From Mimachlamys varia (Eukaryota; Mollusca; Bivalvia; Pectinida; Pectinidae): a DNA stretch of 64,000 bases. Made by a program: the position numbers and the translations under genes. The notes beneath the pieces are model-generated. The model had not been told where the DNA came from. It did no database searches and was given only the letters and a program-made list of their open reading frames with translations. The DNA lies in assembly GCA_947623455.1 (NCBI GenBank), contig OX392530.1, positions 2,579,501 to 2,643,500 of the forward strand. Reading direction: 5' to 3'. Shown here in pieces: positions 12,096 to 23,962 of the stretch; position 1 is the stretch's first letter, and each line of letters starts with the position of its first letter.

Positions 12096-13065
12096 TAGAT
12101 GAACGATAAGAACGGATCTCAGTAGGCGGTTGGTATATATGTGGACGATAAGAATGGATCTCAGTAGGCGGTTGGTATATATGTGGACGATAAGAACGAT
12201 CTCAGTAGGCGGTTGGTATATATGTGGACGATAAGAACAGATCTCAGTAGGCGGTTGGTATATATGTGGACGATAAGAACAGATCTCAGTAGGAGGTTGG
12301 TATATATGTGGACGATAAGAACAGATCTCAGTAGGAGGTTGGTATATATGTGGACGATAAGAACGATCTCAGTAGGTGGTTGGTATATATGTGGACGATA
12401 AGAACGGATCTCAGTAGGAGGTTGGTATATATGTGGACGATAAGAACGATCTCAGTAGGAGGTTGGTATATATGTGGACGATAAGAACAGATCTCAGTAG
12501 GAGGTTGGTATATATGTGGATGATAAGAACGGATCTCAGTAGGAGGTTGGTATATATGTGGACGATAAGAACGATCTCAGTAGGCGGTTGGTATATATGT
12601 GGACGATAAGAACAGATCTCAGTAGGAGGTTGGTATATATGTGGACGATAAGAACGATCTCAGTAGGAGGTTGGTATATATGTGGACGATAAGAACGATC
12701 TCAGTAGGAGGTTGGTATATATGTGGACGATAAGAACGATCTCAGTACGAGGTTGGTATATATGTGGACGATAAGAACAGATCTCAGTAGGAGGTTGGTA
12801 TATATGTGGACGATAAGAACGATCTCAGTAGGAGGTTGGTATATATGTGGACGATAAGAACAGATCTCAGTAGGAGGTTGGTATATATGTGGACAGTAAG
12901 AACAGATCTCAGTAGGTGGTTGGTATATATGTTGACGATTAGAACGATCTCAGTAGGAGGTTGGTATATATGTGGACGATAAGAACGGATCTCAGTAGAA
13001 GGTTGGTATATACGTGGACGATAAGAACATATCTCAGTAGGAGGTTGGTTCAGTGTATATATGTG
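12096..13065. repeat. 41/42-bp minisatellite, about 23 copies
   Basis: The unit is GATCTCAGTAGGAGGTTGG then TATATATGTGGACGATAAGAAC, with units of 41 or 42 bp depending on GAACGATC versus GAACGGATC or GAACAGATC. GCGG, GAGG and GTGG variants are interspersed along the array. Confidence 0.93.
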
Positions 13066-14093
13066 GGGCCTTCCGTTTTGATTACCTCGTATTAATCAAC
13101 ATAGCATTGCAATGATACACTTCCCCCTTAGGAACAGTTGAGCTGGATTTTCTAAAATTGAACAATGCTGCCTGTGGAAATCAATCAACGAACTTATAAA
13201 TGGTCTCGCTTCCATGACGAAACCATTACCGACTAACCAGAAAGATATATATCAACATTTCAAACTGGTGAGAACAAAGAAAAATGTACCGATAACTGCC
13301 GCGCCATAAACAGTTGTACATCAAAAATATATGAAGCAAATAGCACAGCTAGCAACAACATTGTTTTCCTTTACGTCATAAATAAATCTCATATATCGAA
13401 ATGTAGAGGAGGGCCCATTCAATAATGCAATTCATGAATATTTGAAAAAAATGGAAATGAGATTTTTGACCCACAAATATGCGATGGTATATTGAATTGA
13501 TTATAAAATTCCTCAGTGATGATGGGTGAGATCGATTTTGGACGTATCTATTTCGGGACGAATATGCAACGTAGACGGAATTTCGTGATCCCATCTATAT
13601 ATGTATATAAATAAGTATTTTATATAGTTTGTTGAAGAAGCTGTGTGCCAGTGTTTGGTTCTGACGAAATAGGTACAGCATTGTGTTTCCCAACAATCTC
13701 GCATGTCAGTTTGATAAAAAAAATCCAGACCTGGAGTTTTCAGACACATCTACATACGTTCTTGACAGGTGAGTTTATAAGATTTATTTATTCAAAAATA
13801 TATCTAAACAATCTTACATTATATTACGTATCTGCTCTATTGATGTGAATTATGTAAATATATTGAAAAACGTTGAAATTTTTTTTAGAAAGCCTTTTCT
13901 AATACATTTAAAGGTCCTGCTACATTATTTTATATTCCCCTACGTGTAAAGTAAATTTTATAATACATGACGGCAGTGCATTCATTTAGAATTAATAAAG
14001 TAAACTCAATCATTATTGTCACGTGATATGTTTGAATATGTCATTTTAGCGTCTTTTGAACGTGCATTATCACACTATTAATTTATTTTAAAA
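13066..14093. other. Non-coding AT-rich stretch
   Basis: Overlapping short frames on both strands at 13376-13848 have no recognised motif. A candidate donor-like GACAGGTGAGTTT lies at 13764-13776, but no coding exon could be supported before it. Confidence 0.4.
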
Positions 14094-14440
14094 TTAGACA
14101 GCGTACTCAAATACCAGACAGTGTACCCATGCAAATACCAGACAGTTTATTCAAATGCCTGACAGTTTACTCGAATACCTGACAGTTTACTCAAATGCAA
14201 GATAGTTTACTCAAATACCAGACAGTTTACTCAAATACCAACTAGTTTACTCAAGTACCAGACAGTTTACTCAAATTCAATATATAGTTTACTCATATAC
14301 CAGATAATTTACTCAAACAAATTAACAATAGACTCTTTACTCAAATACCAGACAGTTTACTCATATACTAGACAGTCTACTCAAATACCAGATAGTGTAC
14401 TCAAATACCAGACTGCTAGCTCAAATACCTCCAGTTTACT
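14094..14440. repeat. Degenerate 20-bp tandem repeat
   Basis: The approximate unit is TACCAGACAGTTTACTCAAA, about 16 imperfect copies with substitutions and small indels. The degeneracy suggests an older, inactive array. Confidence 0.85.
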
Positions 14441-15359
14441 AGAACACCGAACATTTAACTGTTGCATTAGATGTCACTTTACATAGCTTACTCTTATAAT
14501 TGACAGCGTTTTGTTACAAAACTTTTTTATCTGTGTCAACAAGATTGTATTTGTTTGTCATAAAATAGAAATCCTACCAGCGGTGAGGCTGACGGCCTAC
14601 CGTGCTTTGTGCCTGCGGTGACTCTCCATTAACTGTACGAGATTAATCACTTTACTATTTGTATGTAGATGTAGAATGGTCCATCGGTGGTCGGTAAGGT
14701 ACACTATATACAAGTTACTCAATTATCAACGTTATACATGGGAGCACGAGCCAGCGCATGGCGAAATTGACTGATGACGAACCAACTTGATATTCTTCCG
14801 GATATGTACAATATACTTGTCTAAGCCTACCTACCTTAGTTCATACTCCCGTGAACTTCAATTTTATAAAGCATAGTTTTGACTTTCAAATACACTGCAA
14901 TTCATTTTTATTTTAAATTCGGAAATACTATGAATGTAATTTTATCAATTTTTGAGAAAGCTAACTATACTGAACATTGCTGACTTGATTCCAGTTTGAC
15001 CAGTCATGCGGAACTCATTGCACCAAGTGATCAGAGCGGCTTCACTTATTCATTAGTGTATCTGTGTATGATACTGTCGAGCCAATCATCCGTTAATTTT
15101 AATCCATTATTAATTTATGGTATTATGACTAGGAACGGTTTTTAAAGTACAATGTAGAATAAAGACAAAAGGCGGGAGTAGCTGTTAATGGTTTCCTGGT
15201 CAGCTTTATAAATAGTCAACCTGTGTTTTCAGGTGCTTTTTGATGTGCAAAAGTAATAAAAATCTAACCTTGAATTAAACGTGTAACGAACACAACACAC
15301 TGTATGCGATTTAATGCTAAATTTTATAAGTAGCGTTCATAAACGTTATTTGTGGGGTA
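14441..15359. other. Non-coding stretch
   Basis: No gene, RNA or array was recognised between the 20-bp and 38-bp arrays. Confidence 0.4.
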
Positions 15360-16150
15360 AGTGGCATTAAGTGCGGGATAGTTGTTAATTCACAAAGAAT
15401 GGCATTTGGTGCGGAATAGCTGTTACCTCACAAAGAATGGCATTTGGTGCGGAATAGCTGTTACCTCACAAAGAATGGCATTTGGTGCGGGATAGTTGTT
15501 ACCTCACAAAGAATGGCATTAAGTGCGGGATAGTTGTTACCTCACAAAGAATGGCATTTGGTGCGGAATAGCTGTTACCTCACAAAGAATGGCATTTGGT
15601 GCGGGATAGTTGTTACCTCACAAAGAATGGCATTAAGTGCGGGACTGTTGTTACCTCACAAAGAATGGCATTAAGTGCGGGACTGTTGTTACCTCACAAA
15701 GAATGGCATTTGGTGCGGAATAGCTGTTACCTCACAAAGAATGGCATTTGGTGCGGAATAGCTGTTACCTCACAAAGCATGGCATTTGGTGCGGAATAGC
15801 TGTTACCTCACAAATAATGGCATTAAGTGCGGGATAGTTGCTACCTCAAAAAGAATGGCAGTAAGTTCGGGATAGGTGTTACATCACAAAGAATGGCATT
15901 AAGTGCGGGACTGTTGTTACCTCACAAAGAATGGCATTAAGTGCGGGACAGTTGTAACCTCACAAAGAATGGCATTAAGTGCGGGATAGTACTAGTTGTT
16001 ACCTCACAAAGAATGGCATTAAGTGCGGGATAGTGTGTTTCTCTGCACTAAAAGGACATTTAGGGTGGGGAAATTGTTGTATATCACTTAAAAGGCATTT
16101 GGTACAGGGCGTTGTTGCGTCGCACTGGAATATTTTCCATTGCATGGCAT
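15360..16150. repeat. 38-bp minisatellite, about 18 regular copies plus degenerate end
   Basis: The unit is GTGCGGAATAGCTGTTACCT then CACAAAGAATGGCATTTG. Two main variants, CATTTGGTGCGGAATAGC and CATTAAGTGCGGGATAGTTG, are mixed. Units decay after about 16035. Two further diverged units reappear at 16475-16550 after about 325 bp of other sequence. Confidence 0.92.
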
Positions 16151-16474
16151 TGCCTCTGTATAACCATGCCGAATTTAGTTGACATTCATGGGGCCATGGA
16201 TGCCATTTACCGATTGCTGACGTCATCATTAAAATGACGTCATAATTGTTACGTTGGATGCTACCGACCGTCTCCGGGCGATGGATGTTCTAGTCATTGA
16301 GCAAGCAAACCCGATAGATACATTATTTGAGCTCAATGCTGAGGAAATAAAAAGTGTAATTGATTTTTTTATGAGATTATTAACAGACTCTAAAAATGGT
16401 AAATATAAGTACAGCGTATTGAACTGCTTTTGGTTAGCATTCATAAGTAATATGAATGCCAACTGAAATCAGTT
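16151..16474 (+). other. Unique insert between parts of the 38-bp array, with a short open frame
   Basis: The insert holds a TGACGTCA pair (16218 and 16235). A plus-strand frame over about 16254-16463 reads DVLVIEQANPIDTLFELNAE and continues for about 40 residues. The composition looks protein-like, but I recognise no family. Its first in-frame ATG is at 16278-16280, and the frame overlaps an equally long minus-strand frame. It could be a captured exon fragment or chance. Confidence 0.25.
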
Positions 16475-16550
16475 CAATGCTTAAATGACATTTGGTGCGT
16501 GGTAGTTGTTGCATCACACTAGAATGGCATTTGGTGGGGACAGTTGTCAA

Positions 16551-17790
16551 TTACTTTACGTGATCATGATCACACGGTGTTAATTGCAGAGCGGCAATGT
16601 TTTGAGCGGGACACTTTTTCTTACACTACGGTGTGCATGAAAATTTGACTGTATTTTAGAGGGAGAAATGCAAGAATTTCAGCCCCCATTCCTTTAAATC
16701 GAATGACTTTTACTCAAAATAGTTTTATTAACAATATTATTTTTTTATTAAATTTTTGTCCAGCAAAGACCCCCCCCCCCCCCCCCCACCACCACCACCA
16801 CCATTCCTCCCCCGCCCACCTTCCTTAAATTCCGGGCCCATTGTATCCATAATCACAAACGTTTAAATAAGCTGACAATTTTAAGTATGTTTCGCCTTTT
16901 ATACACGAGATAAATTGCCATTGATCACACAGGTCTCGGGAGAGGAAACGAAATCCCCGTAAATATGTAAATGAACTTGATGCGATTCCATGGGATGGTG
17001 ATCGATGTTGTATATATTGGATATAAATATTGAAATAGACGCATTAACCGAACCATGAAATTATTGTAGTATATGCTAGAGATCCGGCTCTCGGGACAAT
17101 AAACGATATACTGTATATAACGATATCTCTATTACTTAAATATGAACATTCTGTCCTACATTTTAGTATAGATATGTATGTCGCTATCTGTTTTGCTGAA
17201 GTGTCATTTAGATTAAGTTTCCAAGATAATTAAATTCTAGCTTAACGAGACCCTATAATACGTTCCTAGTTAAAGTGAAAGCATTCAGATATTGCCGTTA
17301 ATATGTATCCTGGACACCTTGCGGCTTGTACAATGCATTGTATTCATTTAGATACATTTATCGATGAAGCATTCATTTAGATTGAGCAACAGACATATCC
17401 CCTGTAATAGCAACATTTGAGTAATTGAAGTTGTACAACACATGTAAACTTAATTCTACTGGGACTAAAGAGTTTTCTCATATCTCGCCATGCTGGGCAG
17501 AGTTTTACCATGTAAGAAATGAAAACAGTATAAGAAACTTTTTATTACATTTTTGCCTGTGAAATATTGAAAAATAACAAACTGATAAAACTTATATTTT
17601 TACTGCTGTGATGAGCAGTGAAAATATACGGTTTTGCCGGAACTACTTTCCTGCTGTAAGAGTTGTTCCCCTTGGTCGAACTCCTTCATTCCGCCATGGC
17701 AATGTTTTCGTCTGCTGGGACCTACGGCTGATATTGAAGAAATCTCGTTAGGCAATTTTTTAATATCTATTCACTCGTGCAGACTGCCGT
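16551..17790. other. Non-coding stretch with C-run and ACC triplets
   Basis: Eighteen C at 16770-16787 run into about five ACC triplets to 16803. Otherwise AT-rich with no recognised gene. Confidence 0.5.
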
Positions 17791-17845
17791 ATCATCATCA
17801 TCTTTACATCAAAACACCCTCCTCCTCCTCCTTCTCCACCTCAAC

Positions 17846-17909
<64 letters not shown>

Positions 17910-18109
17910 ACAACACCATCATCATCATCATCATCATCATCAACAACAACACCATCATCATCATCTTTACATCAAAACATCCTCCTCCTCCTTCTCCACC
18001 TCAACTTCATCATCATCACCATCATCATCTTTATCAAAACATCATCATCATCACCATCATCATCTTTATCAAAACATCATCATCATCACCATCATCATCT
18101 TTATCAAAA

Positions 18110-18154
<45 letters not shown>

Positions 18155-18213
18155 TTTTATCAAAACATCATCATCATCACCATCATCATCTCCACCTCAA
18201 CTTCATCATCATT

Positions 18214-18259
<46 letters not shown>

Positions 18260-18409
18260 ACAACAACACCATCATCATCATCTTTACATCAAAACATCCT
18301 CCTCCTCCTTCTCCACCTCAACTTCATCATCATCACCATCATCATCTTTATCAAAACATCATCATCATCACCATCATCATCTTTATCAAAACATCATCAT
18401 CATCACCAT

Positions 18410-18445
<36 letters not shown>

Positions 18446-18506
18446 TTTTATCAAAACATCATCATCATCATCATCATCATCATCACCATCATCATCTTTA
18501 TCAAAA

Positions 18507-18538
<32 letters not shown>

Positions 18539-18581
18539 CACCATCATAATAATCGTCGTCGTCGTCATCATGAGCAATAAC

Positions 18582-18614
<33 letters not shown>

Positions 18615-18615
18615 T
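17791..18615. repeat. Large CAT/ATC trinucleotide microsatellite with internal duplication
   Basis: ATC repeats are broken by regular interruptions: CTTTATCAAAACATC, CAACAACAACACC, and a CCTCCTCCTCCTTCTCCACC block. The CCTCCTCCTCC block and its flanks recur 317 bp apart (17981 and 18298), showing block duplication. The open frames across it (338 and 267 residues) are homopolymer His/Ser/Ile and are not credible proteins. Confidence 0.95.
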
Positions 18616-19883
18616 GTATAGACTCTGATATTGCAGAGAAGAAAAGGTGACATTTCAAGACCGACTGGTCCTAATGTGAAGCAGTGACAATTGAATTAAT
18701 TATTGATCGTTAATTATTCATTGTTAATTAATACTGATTGTTTTTGTTAATTGCAACAAGTTATCAAGATGGCAAATGGACGGATGCAAACAGTTCATGT
18801 CTACGTGGCACACAACAGAACCCCCATCCATCAGTGGAAAAGAATTCTGTCGTCCGCTCGGCTCACATGCATATAGTGGTTGTGTTTTCATTTAGATGGG
18901 GGAAGGGAAGTATATAGAGGACCAGTTCATGACTGCATCAAACACAACAGAACCCCCATCCACCAGTGGAAAAGAACTAGCTTTTCAAGGTTAAAACCAC
19001 ACTACATCCAACATGATGTATTTATGACAACATGAACACCGTACAAATGTACGTCGTGCAGATTGAAATCAAACATTGGAGACCAGGTTATGGTATCACA
19101 TTATTTCATAGAATGAAGCGATTCACATGGAAATATATACCAGTATGTAAACGTTTGATTCTTAGAAATGTCTCTTGAATAACGAACTAATTATGACACG
19201 TTATTTTCCAAAGCTTGTTTTGAGTAGCGAATCAATTGTTAAATTGAAATTAAAATTCAATACAAAAGTATTCGAAACTTCCTCAAAACTGCATCTCGCG
19301 GAACTACGGTATTTGCAGTAGTTTATTCCTGTTGCCGTATTTAGATATATGTTCAAAACTTCGCTTACAGTCAAAGTGGGTATTGCTATTGATTTTTGGC
19401 TTGCGTCACCACAAACACACCATATGAGCCTCACTTCTATTCTCCCACTCTGTGTTAAACTTCTCTAATCAAAAGCAACTGCGAGATGTATCATTTGATA
19501 AATGGTATTCTCGCACCTATTGTAGGGTGTACATGTCATACGCCTCAGAAACGATTTGTGTATGTAGTTAAACTGTTGAGGAATGGATAGACATGCAATT
19601 TAAAGAGAAGAGCACTTACATTTTACACCCTCCGTTAGGATTGAAACACGCACGCATTAGATATGATGTATATGGTCATAGCTTAACAGCTTGCAGGGAA
19701 ACAAACAGAGATGATTTTGGAAAATAGAAATTACTTAAGTTCTTATATTGACAAAAAAAAAGGACTTTTTCCCGCTGATGCCTTATACGGACTCAGTACA
19801 ACCATTCCTGTTTATGTTTAATGTTGAGAATAAGTACAACAGTTTTAAATTGTACCCTTGTTGTTGAGAGTAAGTTTTTCTAG
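18616..19883. other. Non-coding stretch with a 132-bp spaced direct repeat
   Basis: The words CACAACAGAACCCCCATCC and CAGTGGAAAAGAA occur at 18811-18845 and again at 18943-18976. CAGTTCATG precedes both at matching distance. No gene was recognised. Confidence 0.5.
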
Positions 19884-20360
19884 TTTTTAGCCTACCTGGC
19901 CCGACGGGCTACCATGTTTGTTTATGTCTTACATTGACCCTATTTCAAGGTCAGAGGGGGTTGGACATTGTCTGCGTTCAACTATTCAAAAGATAATATC
20001 TCCTCTATAACCAAATGGTACATGGTACCGATATTGGTCCTGTAGTATGTTTGGTGCAGGGTTACTAATTTAGTTGAAATGAATGACCTTGATCCACTTT
20101 CAAGGTCACAGATGTTAAATGTGTTAGAAACTTCGAACGACTTCTCCACAACCAAAATGTCCAGGGTATTGACATTGGCCCAGTAGCAAGCTGAAGTCGA
20201 GGTCTACTGTTTTTTCAAAAGAATGACAATGACTCACTTTCAAGGTCAAAGAGGTCAAATGACAAAGGTTACTGATATTGGGCTTATAGCGTGCTAGGAT
20301 GAAGGGCTACCAATTTGTCCATATAGTGACCTTGCCATACTTTTAAGGACACAAAGATAG
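19884..20360 (+). mobile_element. Second block of the ~140-bp degenerate dispersed repeat
   Basis: This block shares with 6044-7230 the ordered words TTCAAGGTCA(C/G)AG, TGGTACCGATATTGG(T/C)CC, GTAG(T/C)ATG, AGGGCTACCAA and GAATGACCTTGA(T/C)CC. About three to four diverged units are present. The hairpin start and palindromic end seen in the first copy are not clear here, so this copy may be truncated. Confidence 0.55.
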
Positions 20361-20397
20361 TATGTTTGAGTTATTACTATGGTATATATTTAGGATG

Positions 20398-20556
20398 TTT
20401 GGTTCGGTATATATAGTTTTACGTCCTATTAACAGCCAGGATCATTAAAGGACGTGCCATGTTTTGAAGGTAGGTGAAGGCCGGAGTACCCGGATAAAAA
20501 ACACCGATCTACGGTCAGTACCTGGCAATTGCCCCACATGGGATTCGAACTCAATT
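20398..20556 (-). mobile_element. tRNA-derived SINE copy (- orientation)
   Basis: On the minus strand a B-box-like GAGTTCGAATCCC is followed by ATGTGGGGCAATTGCCAGG, TACTGACCGTAGATCGGTG, CCGGGTACTCCGGCCTTCA, ATGGCACGTCC and the tail GGCTGTTAATAGGACGT. I recognise this order from dispersed molluscan SINEs. The tRNA A-box half is missing or too diverged to see, so the 5' end may be truncated. Confidence 0.7.
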
Positions 20557-21009
20557 AGGATGTATTTTGATGTGAACGCTGCGGTGTACGTATATGTATC
20601 GCCTGGCGTGGAACGCGGTTCAACTCTCTGAATACGTCACGTCATAATGATCTTATCTAATTGAGATCACACCTGTTCATATGTGTACGTCATTATTAAT
20701 TCATGTTCTAGGAATTTCTCAAGATTGATCTCGAGGTTTGTATGTCTGACATATCTTCTTATTAGAACTCGGGGAATTCTTCAATTAGCATTACACGATA
20801 ACAAATAGAAATTGATGTAATATTTCATATGCGCTTTGCGTGAAAATCCATTTTGGATAAATACGTTATCTAAGGAAATAATTAGGTTCGTGATAACCTC
20901 GCAGCCATGTCGACCATTGATCACCGTAAGGTACGACAATGACGTAATTTAGGTAGGTGGATGGTCTTTCTACATCAGTAACGTGGAAAAGGCCGATTTA
21001 GACTTAGCA

Positions 21010-21585
21010 GTGTATGATCACATGGACGCTTCTTGTATGATCACACTGAGGATTTGTGTATGATCACATAGAGGATTTGTGGATGATCACATAGAGGATA
21101 TGTGTATGATCACACGGATGATTTGTGTATGATCACACGGATGATTTGTGTATGATCACATGGACGCTTCTTGTATGATCACACTGAGGATTTGTGGATG
21201 ATCTCACTGAGGATTTGTGTATGATCACATAGAGGATATGTGTATGATCACACGGATGATTTGTGTATGATCACACGGATGATTTGTGTATGATCACACG
21301 GATGATTTGTGTATGATCACATGGACGCTTCTTGTATGATCACATTGAGGATTTGAGAATGATCACATAGAGGATTTGTGTATGATCACACGGATGATTT
21401 GTGTATGATCACACGGAGGATTCGTGTATGATCACATGGACGCTTCTTGTATGATCACACTGAGGATTTGAGAATGATCACATACAGGATTTGTGTATGA
21501 TAACATAGAGGATATGTGTATGATCACACGGAGGATTCGTGTATGATCACAGAGATAAATTGTATATAATCACATGGTGGATTTG
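21010..21585. repeat. 23-bp minisatellite A (GATCACACGGATGATTTG unit), about 25 copies
   Basis: The unit is GATCACACGGATGATTTG plus TGTAT, with variants CATGGACGCTTCTTGTAT and CATAGAGGATATG. Most units carry the palindrome TGATCA. It passes through a degenerate transition at 21541-21590 into the second 23-bp array. Confidence 0.92.
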
Positions 21586-23295
21586 TATGGACTCGCAAAG
21601 GATTATGGTATGAACTCGCAAAGGATTAATGTATGGACTCGCAAAGGATTAATGTATGGACTCGCAAAGGATTAGTGTATGGACTCGCAAAGGATCCATG
21701 TATGGACTCGCAAAGGATTAGTGTATGGACTCGCAAAGGATTAGTGTATGGACTCGCAAAGGATTAGTGTATGGACTCGCAAAGGATTCATGTATGGACT
21801 CGCAAAGGATTAGTGTATGGACTCGCAAAGGATTAATGTATGGACTCGCAAAGGATTAGTGTATGGACTCGCAAAGGATCCATGTATGGACTCGCAAAGG
21901 ATTAGTGTATGGACTCGCAAAGGATTAGTGTATGGACTCGCAAAGGATTAGTGTATGGACTCGCAAAGGATTCATGTATGGACTCGCAAAGGATTAGTGT
22001 ATGGACTCGCAAAGGATTAATGTATGGACTCGCAAAGGATTAGTGTATGGACTCGCAAAGGATTAATGTATGGACTCGCAAAGGATTAGTGTATGGACTC
22101 GCAAAGGATTAGTGTATGGACTCGCAAAGGATTAATGTATGGACTCGCAAAGGATTAGTGTATGGACTCGCAAAGGATTAGTGTATGGACTCCTAACGGA
22201 TTAGTGTATGGAATCGCAAAGGATTGGTGTTTGGACTCGCAAAGGATTGATGTATGGACTCGCAAAGAATTAGTGTATGGACTCGCAAAGGATAAGTGTA
22301 TGGACTCCTAACGGATTAGTGTATGGAATCGCAAAGGATTAATGTATGGACTCGCAAAGAATTGGTGTATGGACTCGCAAAGGATTAGTGTATTGACCCG
22401 CAAAGGATTGGTATATGGATTGCAAAGGATTAGTGTATTGGTTCGCCAAGGAAATGTGAATGAACTCGCAAAGGATTATCGTAACGACTCGCAAAGGATT
22501 AGTGAATGAACTCGCAAAGGATTAGTGTTTGGACTCGCAAAGGATTAGTGTATTGGTTCGCAAAGGATTGGTATATGGACTTGCAAAGGATTAGTGTATT
22601 TGTTTGCCAAGGAAATGTGAATGACTCACAAAGGATTAGTGTATGGACTCACAAAGGATTAGTGTATGGACTCGCAAAGGATTAGCGATGGACTCCCAAA
22701 GGATTATGGTATGAACTCGCAAAGGATTAGTGTATGGACTCGCAAAGGATTAGCGATGGACTCCCAAAGGATTATGGTATGAACTCGCAAAGGATTAGTG
22801 TATGGACTCACAAAGGATTAGTGAATGGACTCGCAAAGGATTAGTGTATGGACTCACAAAGGATTAGTGTATGGACTCGCAAAGGATTAGCGATGGACTC
22901 CCAAAGGATTATGGTATGAACTCGCAAAGGATTAGTGTATGGACTCACAAAGGATTAGTGTATGGACTCACAAAGGATTAGTGAATGGACTCGCAAAGGA
23001 TTAGCGATGGACTCCCAAAGGATTATGGTATGAACTCGCAAAGGATTAGTGTATGGAATCGCAATGGATAAGTGTATGGACTCGCAAAGGATTAGTGTAT
23101 GGGCTCGCAAAGGATTAGAGCATTGACTCGCAAAGGATTAGCGATGGACTCGCAAAGGATTATGGTATGAACTCGCAAAGGATTAGTGTATGGGCTCGCA
23201 AAGGATTAGTGTATTGGTTCGCCAAGGAAATGTGAATGAACTCGCAAAGGATTAGTCCATGTATCGCAAAGGATTAGTGGATGGAGTCACAAAGT
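21586..23295. repeat. 23-bp minisatellite B (GGACTCGCAAAGGATTAG unit), about 74 copies
   Basis: The unit is GGACTCGCAAAGGATTAG plus TGTAT. Marker variants GGATCCATG (21692 and 21876) and GGATTCATG recur with 184-bp spacing, i.e. an 8-unit higher-order block. After about 22180 units become more varied (GGTTCGCCAAGGAAATG, CTCCCAAAGG). The array length matches that of array A exactly at 23 bp per unit. Confidence 0.94.
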
Positions 23296-23962
23296 CCATA
23301 CACCAACTGTTGGCTTGTCCATACACTTTGCGAGTCTTTTTTATGTCCACACACTCATCCTTTGTGGAGGTATGGTTGTACAAGCCTCCTTGTGATAGTA
23401 CCGAGCTGATGCTGACATTATATAGTGCTAACCCACTGAAGTATACAGTGAAAGCGTCCTGTAGAAAACCCCTCTTAGTCACATCTTATTGTTCATTTTT
23501 TTTTAAATATACAATTTCAGAAAACATATTTATCTTTCAATCATTCTCCTATATAACGGAACGCGAATTTTTTTTTTCATTATTCAGACAACAGCTTTAC
23601 ATCATGTACAATGACCTGACGTCATTCATAAATGACGTCACAATAGTCATTCTACATTAACAAAGCTCATTTGCACGTGTTTTGTACGTGTGCTATATCG
23701 TTTTTATGCGCACCACTATTGCACGGCAAATTGCTGGTGTTATATAATAATACACATATATATATAATGTCACAGAATATACGTGATGTAACAAGTTGAG
23801 TTGGTGTATTGTTGAGAAGACGGACGGAATTCCTCGGTGGCTTTGTCCTACTAGCACGTGCCTCCCCGGAGGACATACATCAGTTTCAGTTAAATACAAA
23901 CTGGCATGCCTGGTGAAATCGATATGACCATCTATTTCTAGGCCTAATCACAGACGGCTATG
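23296..23962. other. Array edge with inverted units, then non-coding DNA
   Basis: At 23317-23372 two degenerate units of the 23-bp B array appear in reverse orientation (TCCATACACTTTGCGAGTC and CCACACACTCATCCTTTG). A TGACGTCA pair lies at 23617 and 23633. No gene was recognised; the 133-residue frame at 23259-23660 starts inside the array. Confidence 0.5.

Noticed and set aside
12096..13065. Possible CRISPR array
   Set aside because: Like the other arrays here it is a direct tandem repeat without unique spacers, in animal-type DNA with no cas genes.
17634..18650. 338-codon frame of Ser, His and Ile homopolymers
   Set aside because: It is a translation of the CAT/ATC microsatellite; a second frame of 267 codons overlaps it, and there is no non-repeat domain.
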